64,000 bases of DNA, taken from the NCBI GenBank assembly GCA_900769405.1, contig CAAGGL010000030.1, positions 1 to 64,000 on the forward strand, read 5' to 3'. The notes beneath the pieces are model-generated. The model ran no database searches. It saw only the letters and a program-made list of their open reading frames with translations, and was not told the DNA's origin. Source of the stretch: an uncultured Alistipes sp. (GTDB taxonomy: Bacteria; Bacteroidota; Bacteroidia; Bacteroidales; Rikenellaceae). This document shows positions 9,366-18,879 of this stretch, piece after piece. The position numbers and the translations under genes were made by a program. Numbering within the stretch: the stretch's first letter is position 1; each line of letters starts with the position of its first letter.

Positions 9366-10295
9366 GTGATGATTATGAACAGAATAATAAGATATATGTC
9401 GATGCCGGTTGTCGTGATGGCGGCCGTATTGACCACCTCGTGTAACGAGGAATATACGACCTATACGGGTCCCGAATATGTGATGTTCGCCGATTCGATC
9501 TCGACCAATATGGTTCTGGCCGATGGTGAGGCGTTCGCGGTTACGGTGGCCTCGACCGTCAAGTGCGACTACGACCGCACGTTCGGTGTTGAGGTTGTCG
9601 ATAAGGGCAGCAACGCAATCGAGGGCGTGCACTACACGCTCGAATCGAACTCGGTGACAATCCCCGCAGGCGAAATGGCAGCCAAGGTGCGTGTGCGCGG
9701 CAACTACGATAAGATCGAGCCGACCGACTCGCTCGGTTTTGTGCTACGATTGGTGATGCCCGAGCAGTTGGAGTGGGATCTCTATCCCAACGGTGCGCAG
9801 ACCAAGGTGGTGATGTATAAGAGCTGCCCGTTCGATGTGAACAACTTCACGGGTTGGTGCGTGATGACCTCGCTGCTGTTGTACGACTACCCGGGCGAGA
9901 ACGCTTCGTACCAGCGTCTGGTGAAGGCCGACCTGCATCCGACCGAGGAGAATACGATCATCCTGCGCAACTGTTTCTACGACGGTTACGACGTGCAGAT
10001 GCGTTTCGATGCGAGCAACCACGCGCAGCCCAAGATCACGATGGACGAGGATCAGATGCTCAGCGACGAGGCGTCGGTGTTCGGTATGATCCACGGCGAC
10101 AATAAGCTGCTCGGCACGACCAGCCCCTACAACGAGTCCTACTTCAATTCGTGCCAGCGCTTTGCGGTGGTGTGGTTGTATGTCTATGTGAAGAATATGG
10201 GCACGATGGTCGGCACGGTCGGCAACTTCTACAACGTCTTCGAGTGGGTGAGCGACGAGGAGGCCGAGCGCCTGCAACGCGAAGAGGGAATGTAG
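9366..10295 (+). CDS. Lipoprotein with N-terminal DUF4843/DUF1735-like domain
   Basis: A 309-aa lipoprotein whose signal ends in TTSC (Cys26) followed by NEE. Its first ATG is one base after the SusD stop codon, so translation is probably coupled. Residues ~30-130 look like the Calx-beta/DUF1735-type immunoglobulin fold common in lipoproteins after SusD: the pattern GVHYTLESNSVTIPAG followed by a strand and DSLGFVLRL is typical. The C-terminal half, from about residue 150, is a separate domain with many aromatic residues (NFTGWCVMTS, NSCQRFAVVWLYVYV). Its position suggests a surface accessory binding protein of the SusCD complex. The family name is from memory of the pattern, not from a search. 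Confidence 0.75.
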   Translation: MMIMNRIIRYMSMPVVVMAAVLTTSCNEEYTTYTGPEYVMFADSISTNMVLADGEAFAVTVASTVKCDYDRTFGVEVVDKGSNAIEGVHYTLESNSVTIPAGEMAAKVRVRGNYDKIEPTDSLGFVLRLVMPEQLEWDLYPNGAQTKVVMYKSCPFDVNNFTGWCVMTSLLLYDYPGENASYQRLVKADLHPTEENTIILRNCFYDGYDVQMRFDASNHAQPKITMDEDQMLSDEASVFGMIHGDNKLLGTTSPYNESYFNSCQRFAVVWLYVYVKNMGTMVGTVGNFYNVFEWVSDEEAERLQREEGM

Positions 10296-10357
10296 CCTAC
10301 GAAAACAACGTAATCTCTTAAAAAAGATCAATTAATATTTCTCAAAATCAATCGTTT

Positions 10358-12385
10358 ATGAAAAAGCAAATTTTTCGACTGATGACCGCGCTGGTAATGA
10401 TTGCCGCAGCGGTTGTTTCGATCGGTTGTGAGCCGGAGCCCGATCCGGAACCTGTGACCCCCAACTTCCCGAAGTTGGTTGAGAAGGTGGTCAAGAGCGG
10501 CGAGACCGTTACGCTCTCGATCAACCCCAATATGGCGTGGAAGGTTTCGATTCCCTCGTCGGCAGCTCAATATTTCTCGCTGGCAGATGCAGCGGGTCAG
10601 CTCTCGATGAGTGGTGAGGCAGGCGCACAGCAGATCAAGATTAAGGTTGCCGAGCTGGATGAGTTCGATACCGATCGCCTGTGCGAGGTTTCGCTCTCGA
10701 TGGGCGGCAAGAGCGAGGTGATCGCTAAGCTGACCCGTATGAAGTTGGCTCGCACGGTGAACATCTATGTTGCTGAGTATGACGCAGCCAATGTCGATTT
10801 CAAGACTACCGACGAGGGTGCTTATGTCTATGGCACAACCCCCGTTACTTCGCTCGATTTCTTGTGGCACAACGAGCAGTATATGCACCGTATCGTTGTC
10901 GAGACCAACTTCAAGTGGGCTATCGGTGGCGAGCTGCCCGCGTGGTTGGATCCGTCGGTAACTACGGGCGAGGAGGGTCGCACCGAGGTCTTTGTTCGTA
11001 CGGTTAAGGAGGCTTATCCCTTCGCGGCCGAGAGCGTTGAGCTGGTGATCAACGACTTCACCAACGAGAGCGCTCCCGTTGAGGCTGGTAAGTTGAAGCT
11101 CTCGATGCCCGCTTGTGAGGCGATGTGCGAGGTTGCGATCTCGCCCGTTCTGACCTTCAATGCCGAGGGTAACTACTTCAACGCATCGAGTGGCGAGTAT
11201 ATGGAGCTGGGTGCAATTGCAACGATGACCGCACCGAAGGGTGCCGAGCTCTACAAGGTTGTAAAGGCTAACGGCTACCTCTACGCTTCGTCGCCCGCAT
11301 CGGATTGGATCAACATCGAGTGGGAAGAGGAGTGGGACGCAGCGGCTGATAAGGCCGGTATCTGGTCGCGCAAGTTCTTCGTTACGACTGCCCTGAACGA
11401 GGGTGAGGCACGCGAGGGTATGCTCGTGGCACTGCCCCGCACGCTGGCGTCGCAGATCTCGGATCCCGACTACGACCTGTTCAATGCTGACGGCACTGCG
11501 TTGAAGGCTGAGTACGAGCAGTATGTAGTGAGCACGGTTAAGCAGGAGGCTCCCGCCGAGGCTGAGAATAAGGGCGTTATCTACGCTAACGACATCGAGA
11601 CGATGCACGCCCTGACGGCTGATTTTGTTGAGTTGTCGGCTGGTTCGTGGCCGTGGCAGGGTGCTTGGGCATCGATCCCCAACGCCTATAAGCTGACCTA
11701 TCGCTCGAATGATTCGGGTGATGATCTGATCTTCTCGAAGCCCTTCTCGCGCTATGAGATCTACGGTTTCGACGGTGCTTCCAGCTCGACCTACGACCTT
11801 TCGACCTGCTGGATCACTATCGAGGAGAGCGCCGAGCACAAGGGTCTGACCAATGGTTACAAGGTTCGTATGCGTCTGGGTGACGATCCCGCTAATGGTT
11901 TGTTCCCCAACACTCAGGCAGGCTGGGACGGCGAGAACGAGGCTACGATCGTATTCTACGACGAGAACGATGCTCCCTACGCGCTGATCTACTGCGTTCT
12001 GGATCCTAACTATATGTATGTTCCCGAGGTTTCGGGCGAGGTTAAGTTTGCCGATCCCGACGCTGCTGCAATGTATGGTGCGAAGTTGGAGAAGATCGTT
12101 GAGGGCGATCCCGATTACAGCGCAGAGGATACTGGTATGGGCGTGTTGCAGTACCGTCTGACTCACACCTCGGCAATGGGTGCTATGGCTACGTTGCAGA
12201 TGCCGCAGTACAATCAGGCGATCTGCTATCCTTCGGAGTCGTGGTTATCGACCCAGACCGTTGAGGGTGGCACTCAGGTTATGATGAATCCCGAGGAGGA
12301 TCAGGTTAAGGGTCATATCCTCTACTACGATCAGTCGTGGGCTGTTGTCGTGCGTCTGGTTTGTGTATTCAACTACACCGAGTAG
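10358..12385 (+). CDS. Large surface lipoprotein, DUF5003-like
   Basis: A 675-aa lipoprotein with lipobox SIGC (Cys24) followed by the acidic, Pro-rich EPEPDPEP. The remainder is all-beta in character with several possible immunoglobulin-like repeats. Residues ~30-125 resemble a BACON-type sandwich (SGETVTLSINPNMAWKVSIP), and there are further units around 135-260 and 270-400. The C-terminal third (TAPYA, IYCVLDPNYMYVPEVSG) has no motif I recognise. Similar proteins occur beside SusCD genes in gut Bacteroidales; function is unknown. It follows the previous gene by 62 bases, and a strong GC hairpin lies just after its stop codon. Confidence 0.7.
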   Translation: MKKQIFRLMTALVMIAAAVVSIGCEPEPDPEPVTPNFPKLVEKVVKSGETVTLSINPNMAWKVSIPSSAAQYFSLADAAGQLSMSGEAGAQQIKIKVAELDEFDTDRLCEVSLSMGGKSEVIAKLTRMKLARTVNIYVAEYDAANVDFKTTDEGAYVYGTTPVTSLDFLWHNEQYMHRIVVETNFKWAIGGELPAWLDPSVTTGEEGRTEVFVRTVKEAYPFAAESVELVINDFTNESAPVEAGKLKLSMPACEAMCEVAISPVLTFNAEGNYFNASSGEYMELGAIATMTAPKGAELYKVVKANGYLYASSPASDWINIEWEEEWDAAADKAGIWSRKFFVTTALNEGEAREGMLVALPRTLASQISDPDYDLFNADGTALKAEYEQYVVSTVKQEAPAEAENKGVIYANDIETMHALTADFVELSAGSWPWQGAWASIPNAYKLTYRSNDSGDDLIFSKPFSRYEIYGFDGASSSTYDLSTCWITIEESAEHKGLTNGYKVRMRLGDDPANGLFPNTQAGWDGENEATIVFYDENDAPYALIYCVLDPNYMYVPEVSGEVKFADPDAAAMYGAKLEKIVEGDPDYSAEDTGMGVLQYRLTHTSAMGAMATLQMPQYNQAICYPSESWLSTQTVEGGTQVMMNPEEDQVKGHILYYDQSWAVVVRLVCVFNYTE

Positions 12386-12408
12386 AACGCCGACCGAAAT
12401 ATTTTGGA

Positions 12409-12438
12409 GAGTGCCCCGCCGAGTGGGGCGGGGTGCTC
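12409..12438 (+). promoter_or_regulatory. Intra-operon GC-rich hairpin
   Basis: A 12-bp stem (12409-12420 with 12427-12438, including two G-T pairs) closes on a 6-base loop, 23 bases after a stop codon. No T tract follows, so it is not a classic terminator. It may set mRNA stability or attenuate expression between the two halves of the locus. Confidence 0.6.
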
Positions 12439-12523
12439 CCCGAAATGTTCGTAAACGAGCGAGAACGAGAGTATTAATTGAGATTTTTTAGAGTTTTTTG
12501 AACGAACAGTTTTTATTCAAAAA

Positions 12524-15169
12524 ATGAAACTAATATACCGATTTACCGTATGCCTGGCGTTGGCGCTGATGGGTTTGGTGGGTTGCTCCGAGGATCAATC
12601 CGTCGATAACCGCGAGCCTAACTATGGCTACGTTCAATTCCGATTATTCAAGGCGGCTTCGTACGAGGCCGAAGAGGATACGCGTGCCGTCAAGCAGATA
12701 CTCGACTATCTGGCCGAGGCCTACAAGGTGAAGGTCACGCTGGCCTATGGCGAAACGACGCTGGCTCAGACCATTAACCTCTCGGCAGCCGATGCCGAGT
12801 CGGCCGAATTTGGCCTGCGCAGCGATAAATTGAAGTTGCTGACGGGTCGCTATGAGGTGGTTACCTTTGCGCTCTATGACGCTACGGACGAACTTATATA
12901 TAACGGTGCGCCCGCGACGCCGTGTGTTGTTGAGGTCAGCGAGGGCGGCTTAGAGGTTGTCGATCTGACGGTCAATGTCACACCGCGCGGTGCGGTGCGC
13001 TTTGCGTTGGTGAAGGATCTCTCGCAGTTCGAGGGTACACGTGCTGCCTCGCGCGAATATACCTTCGACGAGATCAAGAAGGTGTCGATCACCGTACTCA
13101 ACAAGGCCTCGAACCTGCGCACGACCTTCGAGAAGCTGGCGTGCAAGTTCTCGGTGCACTTCGACGAGAGCGACGATGAGGAGAATGGCTATCGCACCTC
13201 GTCGATCGTTTGCGACACGACGCTGTCGCTGACGGCGGGCGAGTATCGCATTGCATCGCTCGAAACCTACGACCAGAGTGGTGCGCTGTTGGAGGTGATG
13301 ACCAATGTGGCGGGTGCCGATTTCACGGTTGCGGACAATCGCACCACCGAGAGTTCGATCCCCGTGGCACTGCGCGCGACCGACGAATATTTGAAAGATT
13401 ATTATGCCCTGCGCGAGATCTGGAAGAGCCTCAATGGTGAGAGTTGGTACTACATCGGCGAGAACTACCCGACGGGCGCAAATTGGGATTTCAATAAAGA
13501 CCCCGACCTTTGGGGCGACCAGCCGGGTGTCGAGTTGCACTCGAATGGTCGTGTGGCGCGCCTCGATTTAAGCGATTTCGCCTTCTCGGGCGATATGTCG
13601 CCGGCGATTGGTCAGCTGACCGAGCTGGTTGAGCTCTATCTGGGTAACCACAACGATGTCAATCTTTTGACCTACGACCCGACGGCTAACGAGGTGTCGC
13701 TCAGCGAGCGTCGCCGCAACCGTATGGAGCTCCACAAGCAGTATCTGGCGCAGATTCACACCGCAACGCAGTTCTCGGAGCCTTGTGCTCGTGCGCTGGC
13801 CGAGAAGGGCGTGAGCACGGCGGCTACGGCGCTCTATAAATCGAAGAGCGAGGGCGAGATCATCGACATCAAGACGGGCGAGCAGCGTCAGATCAACCTC
13901 TACGATACCAACCACGGTACGATCAACAATGGTCTGCGTTCACTGCCTGCCGAGATTGGCAACCTGACCAAGTTGGAGATCTTCTATCTGGCTAATAGCG
14001 AGATTGAGTCGCTGCCCGAGGAGATTGCGAATTTGGTGTCGTGTACCGACTTGGAGATCTACAACTGCTCGAAGATGACGCGCTTCCCGATGGCGATTGC
14101 GCAGATGCCCGAGTTAGTTTCGATCAACATCTCGAACAATGCGCAGTGGTCGGCCGAGGAGATCTATGCGGGTCTTGATGCGCTGGCAAATGGTCCCGCG
14201 CGCGAGAAAATCCAGATTCTCTATGCCCGCCAGAACAGCCTCGAAGAGCTGCCCGCATCGTTCTCGCAGATGCAGAAGATCGGTCTGCTCGATTTGGCCT
14301 TCAATAAGATTTCGAAGATTCATCCGCTGGGTAAGGGCGTTGCTCCCGTGCAGCTCTATCTGGATAACAACCTGCTCGAATCGCTGCCTCGCGACGAGGA
14401 GGGCTACTTCTGTAACTACGACGATGTCGAGAACTTCTCGGTGCGCTATAACCGCCTGACCAAGGTACCCAACATCTTCTCGGCGGATAGCCGTTTTGCG
14501 ATGGTTTCGGTCGATTTCTCGGGCAACCTGATCGACGGTTTCGAGGGCGAGGAGGACGGAACATACAATGGTATCAAGGTCAATACGCTGACCTTGGCGT
14601 CAAATCCCCGCCTGACGAAGTATCCCACGGCGCTGGCCAAGAGTAACTCGCAGGTTGAGTATGTGATCTTGCGTGCGTGCGCGATTGACGAGATTCCCGA
14701 GGGTTCGTTCACCTACGAGAAATCGATCTTCTTGCAGTCGCTCGACCTGTCGTACAACAATCTGACCGACCTGCCGCGCGAGTTCCACGCCGGAAATATG
14801 CCCTATTTCTACGGCTTGGATATCTCGTTCAACAGTTTCAGCATCTTCCCCTACGAGCCGCTGGATTGTGCGGGTTTGACAGTCTTTGCGATCCGTTCGC
14901 AGCGTAACGAGAAGGGTGAGCGCTGTCTGCGCGAGTGGCCGACGGGTATCTATCAGCACGTTGGTCTGCGCGGTTTCTATATCGGCTCGAACGATCTGCG
15001 TACGATTGACGATACGATCTCGACACTCTGCTACTATCTGGATATCAGCGACAACCCGAACATCGTTTTCGATGCGTCGGATATCTGCTACGCTTGGCAG
15101 GTGGGTGCCTACATCCTGATCTACGACAAGTGGCAGAATATAACAAACTGCGACCTAATGCTCGAATAA
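12524..15169 (+). CDS. Leucine-rich-repeat surface lipoprotein (DUF4458-like N-terminus)
   Basis: An 881-aa lipoprotein with lipobox LVGC (Cys21) followed by SED. Residues ~30-285 form two related beta-sandwich units of the DUF4458 type seen in front of LRR regions in Bacteroides lipoproteins. From ~290 there is an LRR cap (LREIWKSLNGESWYY, then NWDFNKDPDLWG). About 15-20 repeats of the xxLxxLxLxxN type then run to the end, for example KLEIFYLANSEIESLPEEI and FLQSLDLSYNNLTDLPREF. LRR lipoproteins of this kind bind proteins or host surfaces. It opens the second half of the locus after a 138-base gap, and precedes another LRR gene by 6-18 bases. Partner ligand is unknown. Confidence 0.8.
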   Translation: MKLIYRFTVCLALALMGLVGCSEDQSVDNREPNYGYVQFRLFKAASYEAEEDTRAVKQILDYLAEAYKVKVTLAYGETTLAQTINLSAADAESAEFGLRSDKLKLLTGRYEVVTFALYDATDELIYNGAPATPCVVEVSEGGLEVVDLTVNVTPRGAVRFALVKDLSQFEGTRAASREYTFDEIKKVSITVLNKASNLRTTFEKLACKFSVHFDESDDEENGYRTSSIVCDTTLSLTAGEYRIASLETYDQSGALLEVMTNVAGADFTVADNRTTESSIPVALRATDEYLKDYYALREIWKSLNGESWYYIGENYPTGANWDFNKDPDLWGDQPGVELHSNGRVARLDLSDFAFSGDMSPAIGQLTELVELYLGNHNDVNLLTYDPTANEVSLSERRRNRMELHKQYLAQIHTATQFSEPCARALAEKGVSTAATALYKSKSEGEIIDIKTGEQRQINLYDTNHGTINNGLRSLPAEIGNLTKLEIFYLANSEIESLPEEIANLVSCTDLEIYNCSKMTRFPMAIAQMPELVSINISNNAQWSAEEIYAGLDALANGPAREKIQILYARQNSLEELPASFSQMQKIGLLDLAFNKISKIHPLGKGVAPVQLYLDNNLLESLPRDEEGYFCNYDDVENFSVRYNRLTKVPNIFSADSRFAMVSVDFSGNLIDGFEGEEDGTYNGIKVNTLTLASNPRLTKYPTALAKSNSQVEYVILRACAIDEIPEGSFTYEKSIFLQSLDLSYNNLTDLPREFHAGNMPYFYGLDISFNSFSIFPYEPLDCAGLTVFAIRSQRNEKGERCLREWPTGIYQHVGLRGFYIGSNDLRTIDDTISTLCYYLDISDNPNIVFDASDICYAWQVGAYILIYDKWQNITNCDLMLE

Positions 15170-15187
15170 AAAGGTATGGAAAAGATT

Positions 15188-16822
15188 ATGAATATGAAGA
15201 GATATATTGCCGCCGTAGCGGTTATGCTGCTGGCGGTGGGTTGCGATCGTGGTGGCGAGCTGATCGAGTTCGAGATCGACCGCACGAAGATTGAGATTTC
15301 GGAGGTCGGCGGTACGGAGTTGGTGCAGCTCTCGTCGGGTGACGACTGGATCGCATCGACCGACAACACGTGGATCACGGTTTCGCCCGCGAATGGTCGC
15401 GGCTCGACCCCCTGTAAGATCATCATCGACTCGGCACTGACCGCCTCGCCCCGTACGGGTGTGGTGCGTATCGAGAATACGCGCACGTGGAAGAGTCAGG
15501 ATATCGTTGTCGAGCAGCGAGGCTACCCCTATACGATCGAGATTGACCAGAATGCTATCGAGGTTGCCAACTTCGAGGCCTATGGCAAGCGTTACTTCGA
15601 TGTTCGCGTGCGCTCGAATGTCGATTTCGAGGTCGATGTGCCCGACAATGCGGGTTGGCTGACCAACGAGAGCTACCGCCTCGACCTCAATCGCGGTGTG
15701 CGTCCGCGCGAGGTGACCGTGCGATTCAATTGGGATATCAACACCTCGCCGCGCGAGCGTCTGGTCGAGGTTGCGTTCCGCCCCAAGAGTAGTGTCGAGA
15801 TGACGCGCCAAGATGCACTGAATGTGCGCCAGCTGGCATCCGAGCCGATTGTCGAGAACAGCCGCGAGGGTGACTCGGTGGCACTGCTCAGCATCGCCCG
15901 CTCGATGGGTCTTTATACGATGTGGGACGCCTCGACGCCGATGTCAACCTGGGACAACGTGACGCTCTGGGAGGAGCAGATGGAGGGTTGCACGCCCGAT
16001 AAGGTGGGTCGTGTGCGCAAGGTCGAGATTATGCTGTTCCACACGCGCGAGAAGCTGCCCTACGAGGTACGCTATCTGACGGCGGCCGAGGAGATCTATA
16101 TCTTCGGTAACACCAACACCTTTATGCTCAACTTGGAGCTGGGTGACGAGATCTCGGAGTTGACGCAGTTGAAGCGATTGACGGTGGGAGGTTATGGCCT
16201 GATCGACCTGCCCCAGAGTCTGGCTAATTTGAAGAATTTGGAGCACTTGGATGTCTGCTCGAACAACTTCCAGAAGGTGCCCGACGTGCTGACTAAGGAG
16301 AACTTCCCCAAGTTGCGAACACTCATTATGAACGCCAACCAGCGTAGTCTGATCTACGACCTGAGCAATACGGTGCGTACCGATCTGGGTGGTTTTATTG
16401 ACGAGCCCGAGTTCCCGACCGACCTGATTAAGTGGGACTTGGATACGCTGATCATCTCGGTCAACTACTTGCAGGGCGAGCTGCCCACGTTCGAGGATGA
16501 CCCCGAGGTGCCCTACTATACGCAGGAGGAGATCGATGCGGTCGATACCCTGCCGCAGTTCTTGGTCGATAACCGCATCAAGAAGGTGATGCCCTCGACC
16601 AAGCGCTTTGCGATCAACTTCAACCGATTGTATGGCAAGCTGCCCGATTGGTTGTTGTATCACCCCGCGCTGGATTGGTGGATTCCGTATAGTCTGGTCT
16701 TCCAGCAGGAGGGCCGTGCGCAGAATGGTCGCCAGGCGATGTTCGATAACGAGCCTGCCAACCTTAATTACTATTATGAGGTCTATCCCTTCAAGCAGAA
16801 GCCCACGGGCGAGGAGGAGTAA
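15188..16822 (+). CDS. BACON-domain plus leucine-rich-repeat lipoprotein
   Basis: About 544 aa from the start MNMKRYIAAV; alternatives are ATGs at 15176 and 15194, and the hydrophobic signal favours the later ones. Lipobox AVGC (Cys19) is followed by DRGGE. Two BACON-like beta-sandwich domains follow, at ~25-110 (DDWIASTDNTWITVSP) and ~120-215 (NVDFEVDVPDNAGWL). After a helical linker, leucine-rich repeats occupy ~290-480 (LTQLKRLTVGGYGLIDLP and LKNLEHLDVCSNNFQKVP). BACON domains are carbohydrate- or mucin-linked modules in Bacteroidota surface proteins. The gene sits between an LRR lipoprotein and a subtilisin-like protease, so it may present protein substrates to that enzyme (inference). 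Confidence 0.8.
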   Translation: MNMKRYIAAVAVMLLAVGCDRGGELIEFEIDRTKIEISEVGGTELVQLSSGDDWIASTDNTWITVSPANGRGSTPCKIIIDSALTASPRTGVVRIENTRTWKSQDIVVEQRGYPYTIEIDQNAIEVANFEAYGKRYFDVRVRSNVDFEVDVPDNAGWLTNESYRLDLNRGVRPREVTVRFNWDINTSPRERLVEVAFRPKSSVEMTRQDALNVRQLASEPIVENSREGDSVALLSIARSMGLYTMWDASTPMSTWDNVTLWEEQMEGCTPDKVGRVRKVEIMLFHTREKLPYEVRYLTAAEEIYIFGNTNTFMLNLELGDEISELTQLKRLTVGGYGLIDLPQSLANLKNLEHLDVCSNNFQKVPDVLTKENFPKLRTLIMNANQRSLIYDLSNTVRTDLGGFIDEPEFPTDLIKWDLDTLIISVNYLQGELPTFEDDPEVPYYTQEEIDAVDTLPQFLVDNRIKKVMPSTKRFAINFNRLYGKLPDWLLYHPALDWWIPYSLVFQQEGRAQNGRQAMFDNEPANLNYYYEVYPFKQKPTGEEE

Positions 16823-16845
16823 CGTAAGCAAAAACGAGTAAAGAT

Positions 16846-18876
16846 ATGAAATATAGAGTGTTATATTTGGCGATGATGGTGGCAGCGATGTCGCTTTCGT
16901 CGTGTGTCGAGGGTGAGAGTCCCGAGCCGACACCCTCCGAGCCGCAGATCGTGGCTCCGTACGTCGAGGGTGAGGTGATCGTGAAGTTCACCCCGCAGGT
17001 TGCCGATATGATCGCCTCGGTTGAGGCTACGCGCGGCGCGGCTACACGCAGTGGCGCGGTGGCGCTGGACGAGGTTTTGGAGGCAATCGACGGCTATCAG
17101 TTGGAGCGCGTCTTCCCGCTTGACGAGCGTACCGAGGCCCGTACCCGCGAGCAGGGTCTGCATCAGTGGTATGTGGTTCGTTTCGGTGCGGGTAGCACGG
17201 CCGAGCAGGTTGCGCAGCGTATGCAGGCGCTGGGTGAGGTGCAGGCGGTCGATTTCAACCGTTCGATCAAGCGCGCCTACCGCACCAAGGCTACACCGCT
17301 GTCAGCGGAGCGTCTGGCTGCGGCCGAGAGTGCAACACGCGCGACGGGTGCGATGAACGACCCGCTGCTGGCTGCGCAGTGGCACCTGATCAATCGTGGC
17401 GATCAGTTCTGCGAGGGCGAGCAGACTAAGTCGGTGCGCGATGCCGATGTGCAGTGCGAGGGCGCGTGGGAGCGCTCGACGGGCGACGAGCAGGTGATCG
17501 TGGCGGTGCTGGACGAGGGTGTCTTTGTCGATCATCCCGACTTGAAGGATAACATCTGGATCAACGAGAACGAGGTGTGGCGCTCGCACGACGATAACGA
17601 CGGCAATGGCTACGTTGGCGACCGCTATGGCTACAACTTCGTGAAGAATACGGGCGTCATCACTTGGAACGACGCTTACGACTCGGGACACGGCTCGCAC
17701 GTTGCGGGCGTGATCTCGGCAGTGAATAATAATGGCGTGGGTATCAGCTCGATAGCGGGCGGTGACGGCTCGGGCAACGGCGTGAAGATTATGGTGTGCC
17801 AGATCTTCTCGGGTTATACGGGATCGAGTTCGCTGGCTGTTGTGCGCGCGATTAAGTATGCGGCCGACAATGGCGCTGTGGTTTTGCAGTGCAGTTGGGG
17901 CTACGTTTCGGGCGCAGCTAATACCTACGATTGGGGCGAGCCCGGTTTTGCGTCGCAGGAGGAGTGGGAGATGGGTGCTCCGCTCGAAAAGAGTGCGCTT
18001 GACTACTTCACCCATAATGCAGGCTCGGCAAATGGTCCGATCGAGGGCGGTGTTGCGGTCTTCGCGGGCGGTAACGAGAGCGCTCCGATGGCGGGTTACC
18101 CCGGTGCGTCGGAGGATTATATCTCGGTGGCAGCTACGGCAGCCGACTTTACGGCAGCAACCTACACCAACTATGGTCCCGGAACGTCGGTTTCGGCACC
18201 CGGTGGCGATCAGGACTACTATTTCGACTACGTCGATGATGAGCATAACTATGGCGAGGTGGGCTGTGTGCTTTCGACCTTGCCCTACCACATCAGCGCG
18301 AGCGGTTACGGATATATGGAGGGTACGTCGATGGCCTGCCCGCACGTTTCGGGCGTTGTGGCGCTCGGTATTTCGTATGCGGCGCAGTTGCGTCGTCACC
18401 TGACCGAGAAGGAGTTGCGCGAGTTGCTGATCTCGACCACGACACCGATCGACGACTACCAGACGGGTGCAAAGACCTACTCGCGATATGTTGCCGATAT
18501 TGGTCCGATCCAGCCGATGCAGATCAATCTGAATGCCTATCGCGGTCAGATGGGTGCGGGTCAGGTCAATGCTGACGCACTGCTGGCGGCGATCGAGGGC
18601 GCGGGACGCGAGTTGAGTTTCCCGAATCTGTATATCGACCAGAATGGTACGGTGGCGGTTGTTCCGTCGCGCTACTTTGTTGGTGGCGAGGCGCTTACCT
18701 ATAACGTAACGATTGATAACGTGGCGGTGGCGACGGTTGCAACCGAGGGCTCGAAACTCCTCTTCAAGGGCGTTGGCGAGGGCTCGACCACGGCTCGCAT
18801 CGTGGCAAGCAACGGCACAACACAGAGCTTCACGATCACCGTGCGCCGCGGTGCAAACTCGAACGGCTGGCTCTAA
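16846..18876 (+). CDS. Subtilisin-like S8 serine protease, lipoprotein
   Basis: A 676-aa lipoprotein protease. Lipobox SSC (Cys20) is followed by VEGESPEP. Residues ~40-165 form an inhibitor-like prodomain (EGEVIVKFTP, then a segment containing QRMQALGEVQAVDFNR). The S8 catalytic domain spans ~170-590. Its triad is visible as Asp223 (VLDEG), His282 (GHGSHVAG) and Ser495 (GTSMACPH), with oxyanion Asn410 (AGGN), so it should be active. The last ~75 residues look like an immunoglobulin-type Big_2 module (SKLLFKGVGEGSTTARI). As an acidic-tagged lipoprotein it probably faces outward and supplies peptides to the SusCD pair encoded upstream. Its stop codon is 3 bases before the next gene. Confidence 0.9.
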   Translation: MKYRVLYLAMMVAAMSLSSCVEGESPEPTPSEPQIVAPYVEGEVIVKFTPQVADMIASVEATRGAATRSGAVALDEVLEAIDGYQLERVFPLDERTEARTREQGLHQWYVVRFGAGSTAEQVAQRMQALGEVQAVDFNRSIKRAYRTKATPLSAERLAAAESATRATGAMNDPLLAAQWHLINRGDQFCEGEQTKSVRDADVQCEGAWERSTGDEQVIVAVLDEGVFVDHPDLKDNIWINENEVWRSHDDNDGNGYVGDRYGYNFVKNTGVITWNDAYDSGHGSHVAGVISAVNNNGVGISSIAGGDGSGNGVKIMVCQIFSGYTGSSSLAVVRAIKYAADNGAVVLQCSWGYVSGAANTYDWGEPGFASQEEWEMGAPLEKSALDYFTHNAGSANGPIEGGVAVFAGGNESAPMAGYPGASEDYISVAATAADFTAATYTNYGPGTSVSAPGGDQDYYFDYVDDEHNYGEVGCVLSTLPYHISASGYGYMEGTSMACPHVSGVVALGISYAAQLRRHLTEKELRELLISTTTPIDDYQTGAKTYSRYVADIGPIQPMQINLNAYRGQMGAGQVNADALLAAIEGAGRELSFPNLYIDQNGTVAVVPSRYFVGGEALTYNVTIDNVAVATVATEGSKLLFKGVGEGSTTARIVASNGTTQSFTITVRRGANSNGWL

Positions 18877-18879
18877 ACG

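Noticed and set aside
10328..12166. A 612-codon open frame opposite the DUF5003-like lipoprotein
   Set aside because: Antisense shadow; the sense frame has a lipoprotein signal and fits the operon.
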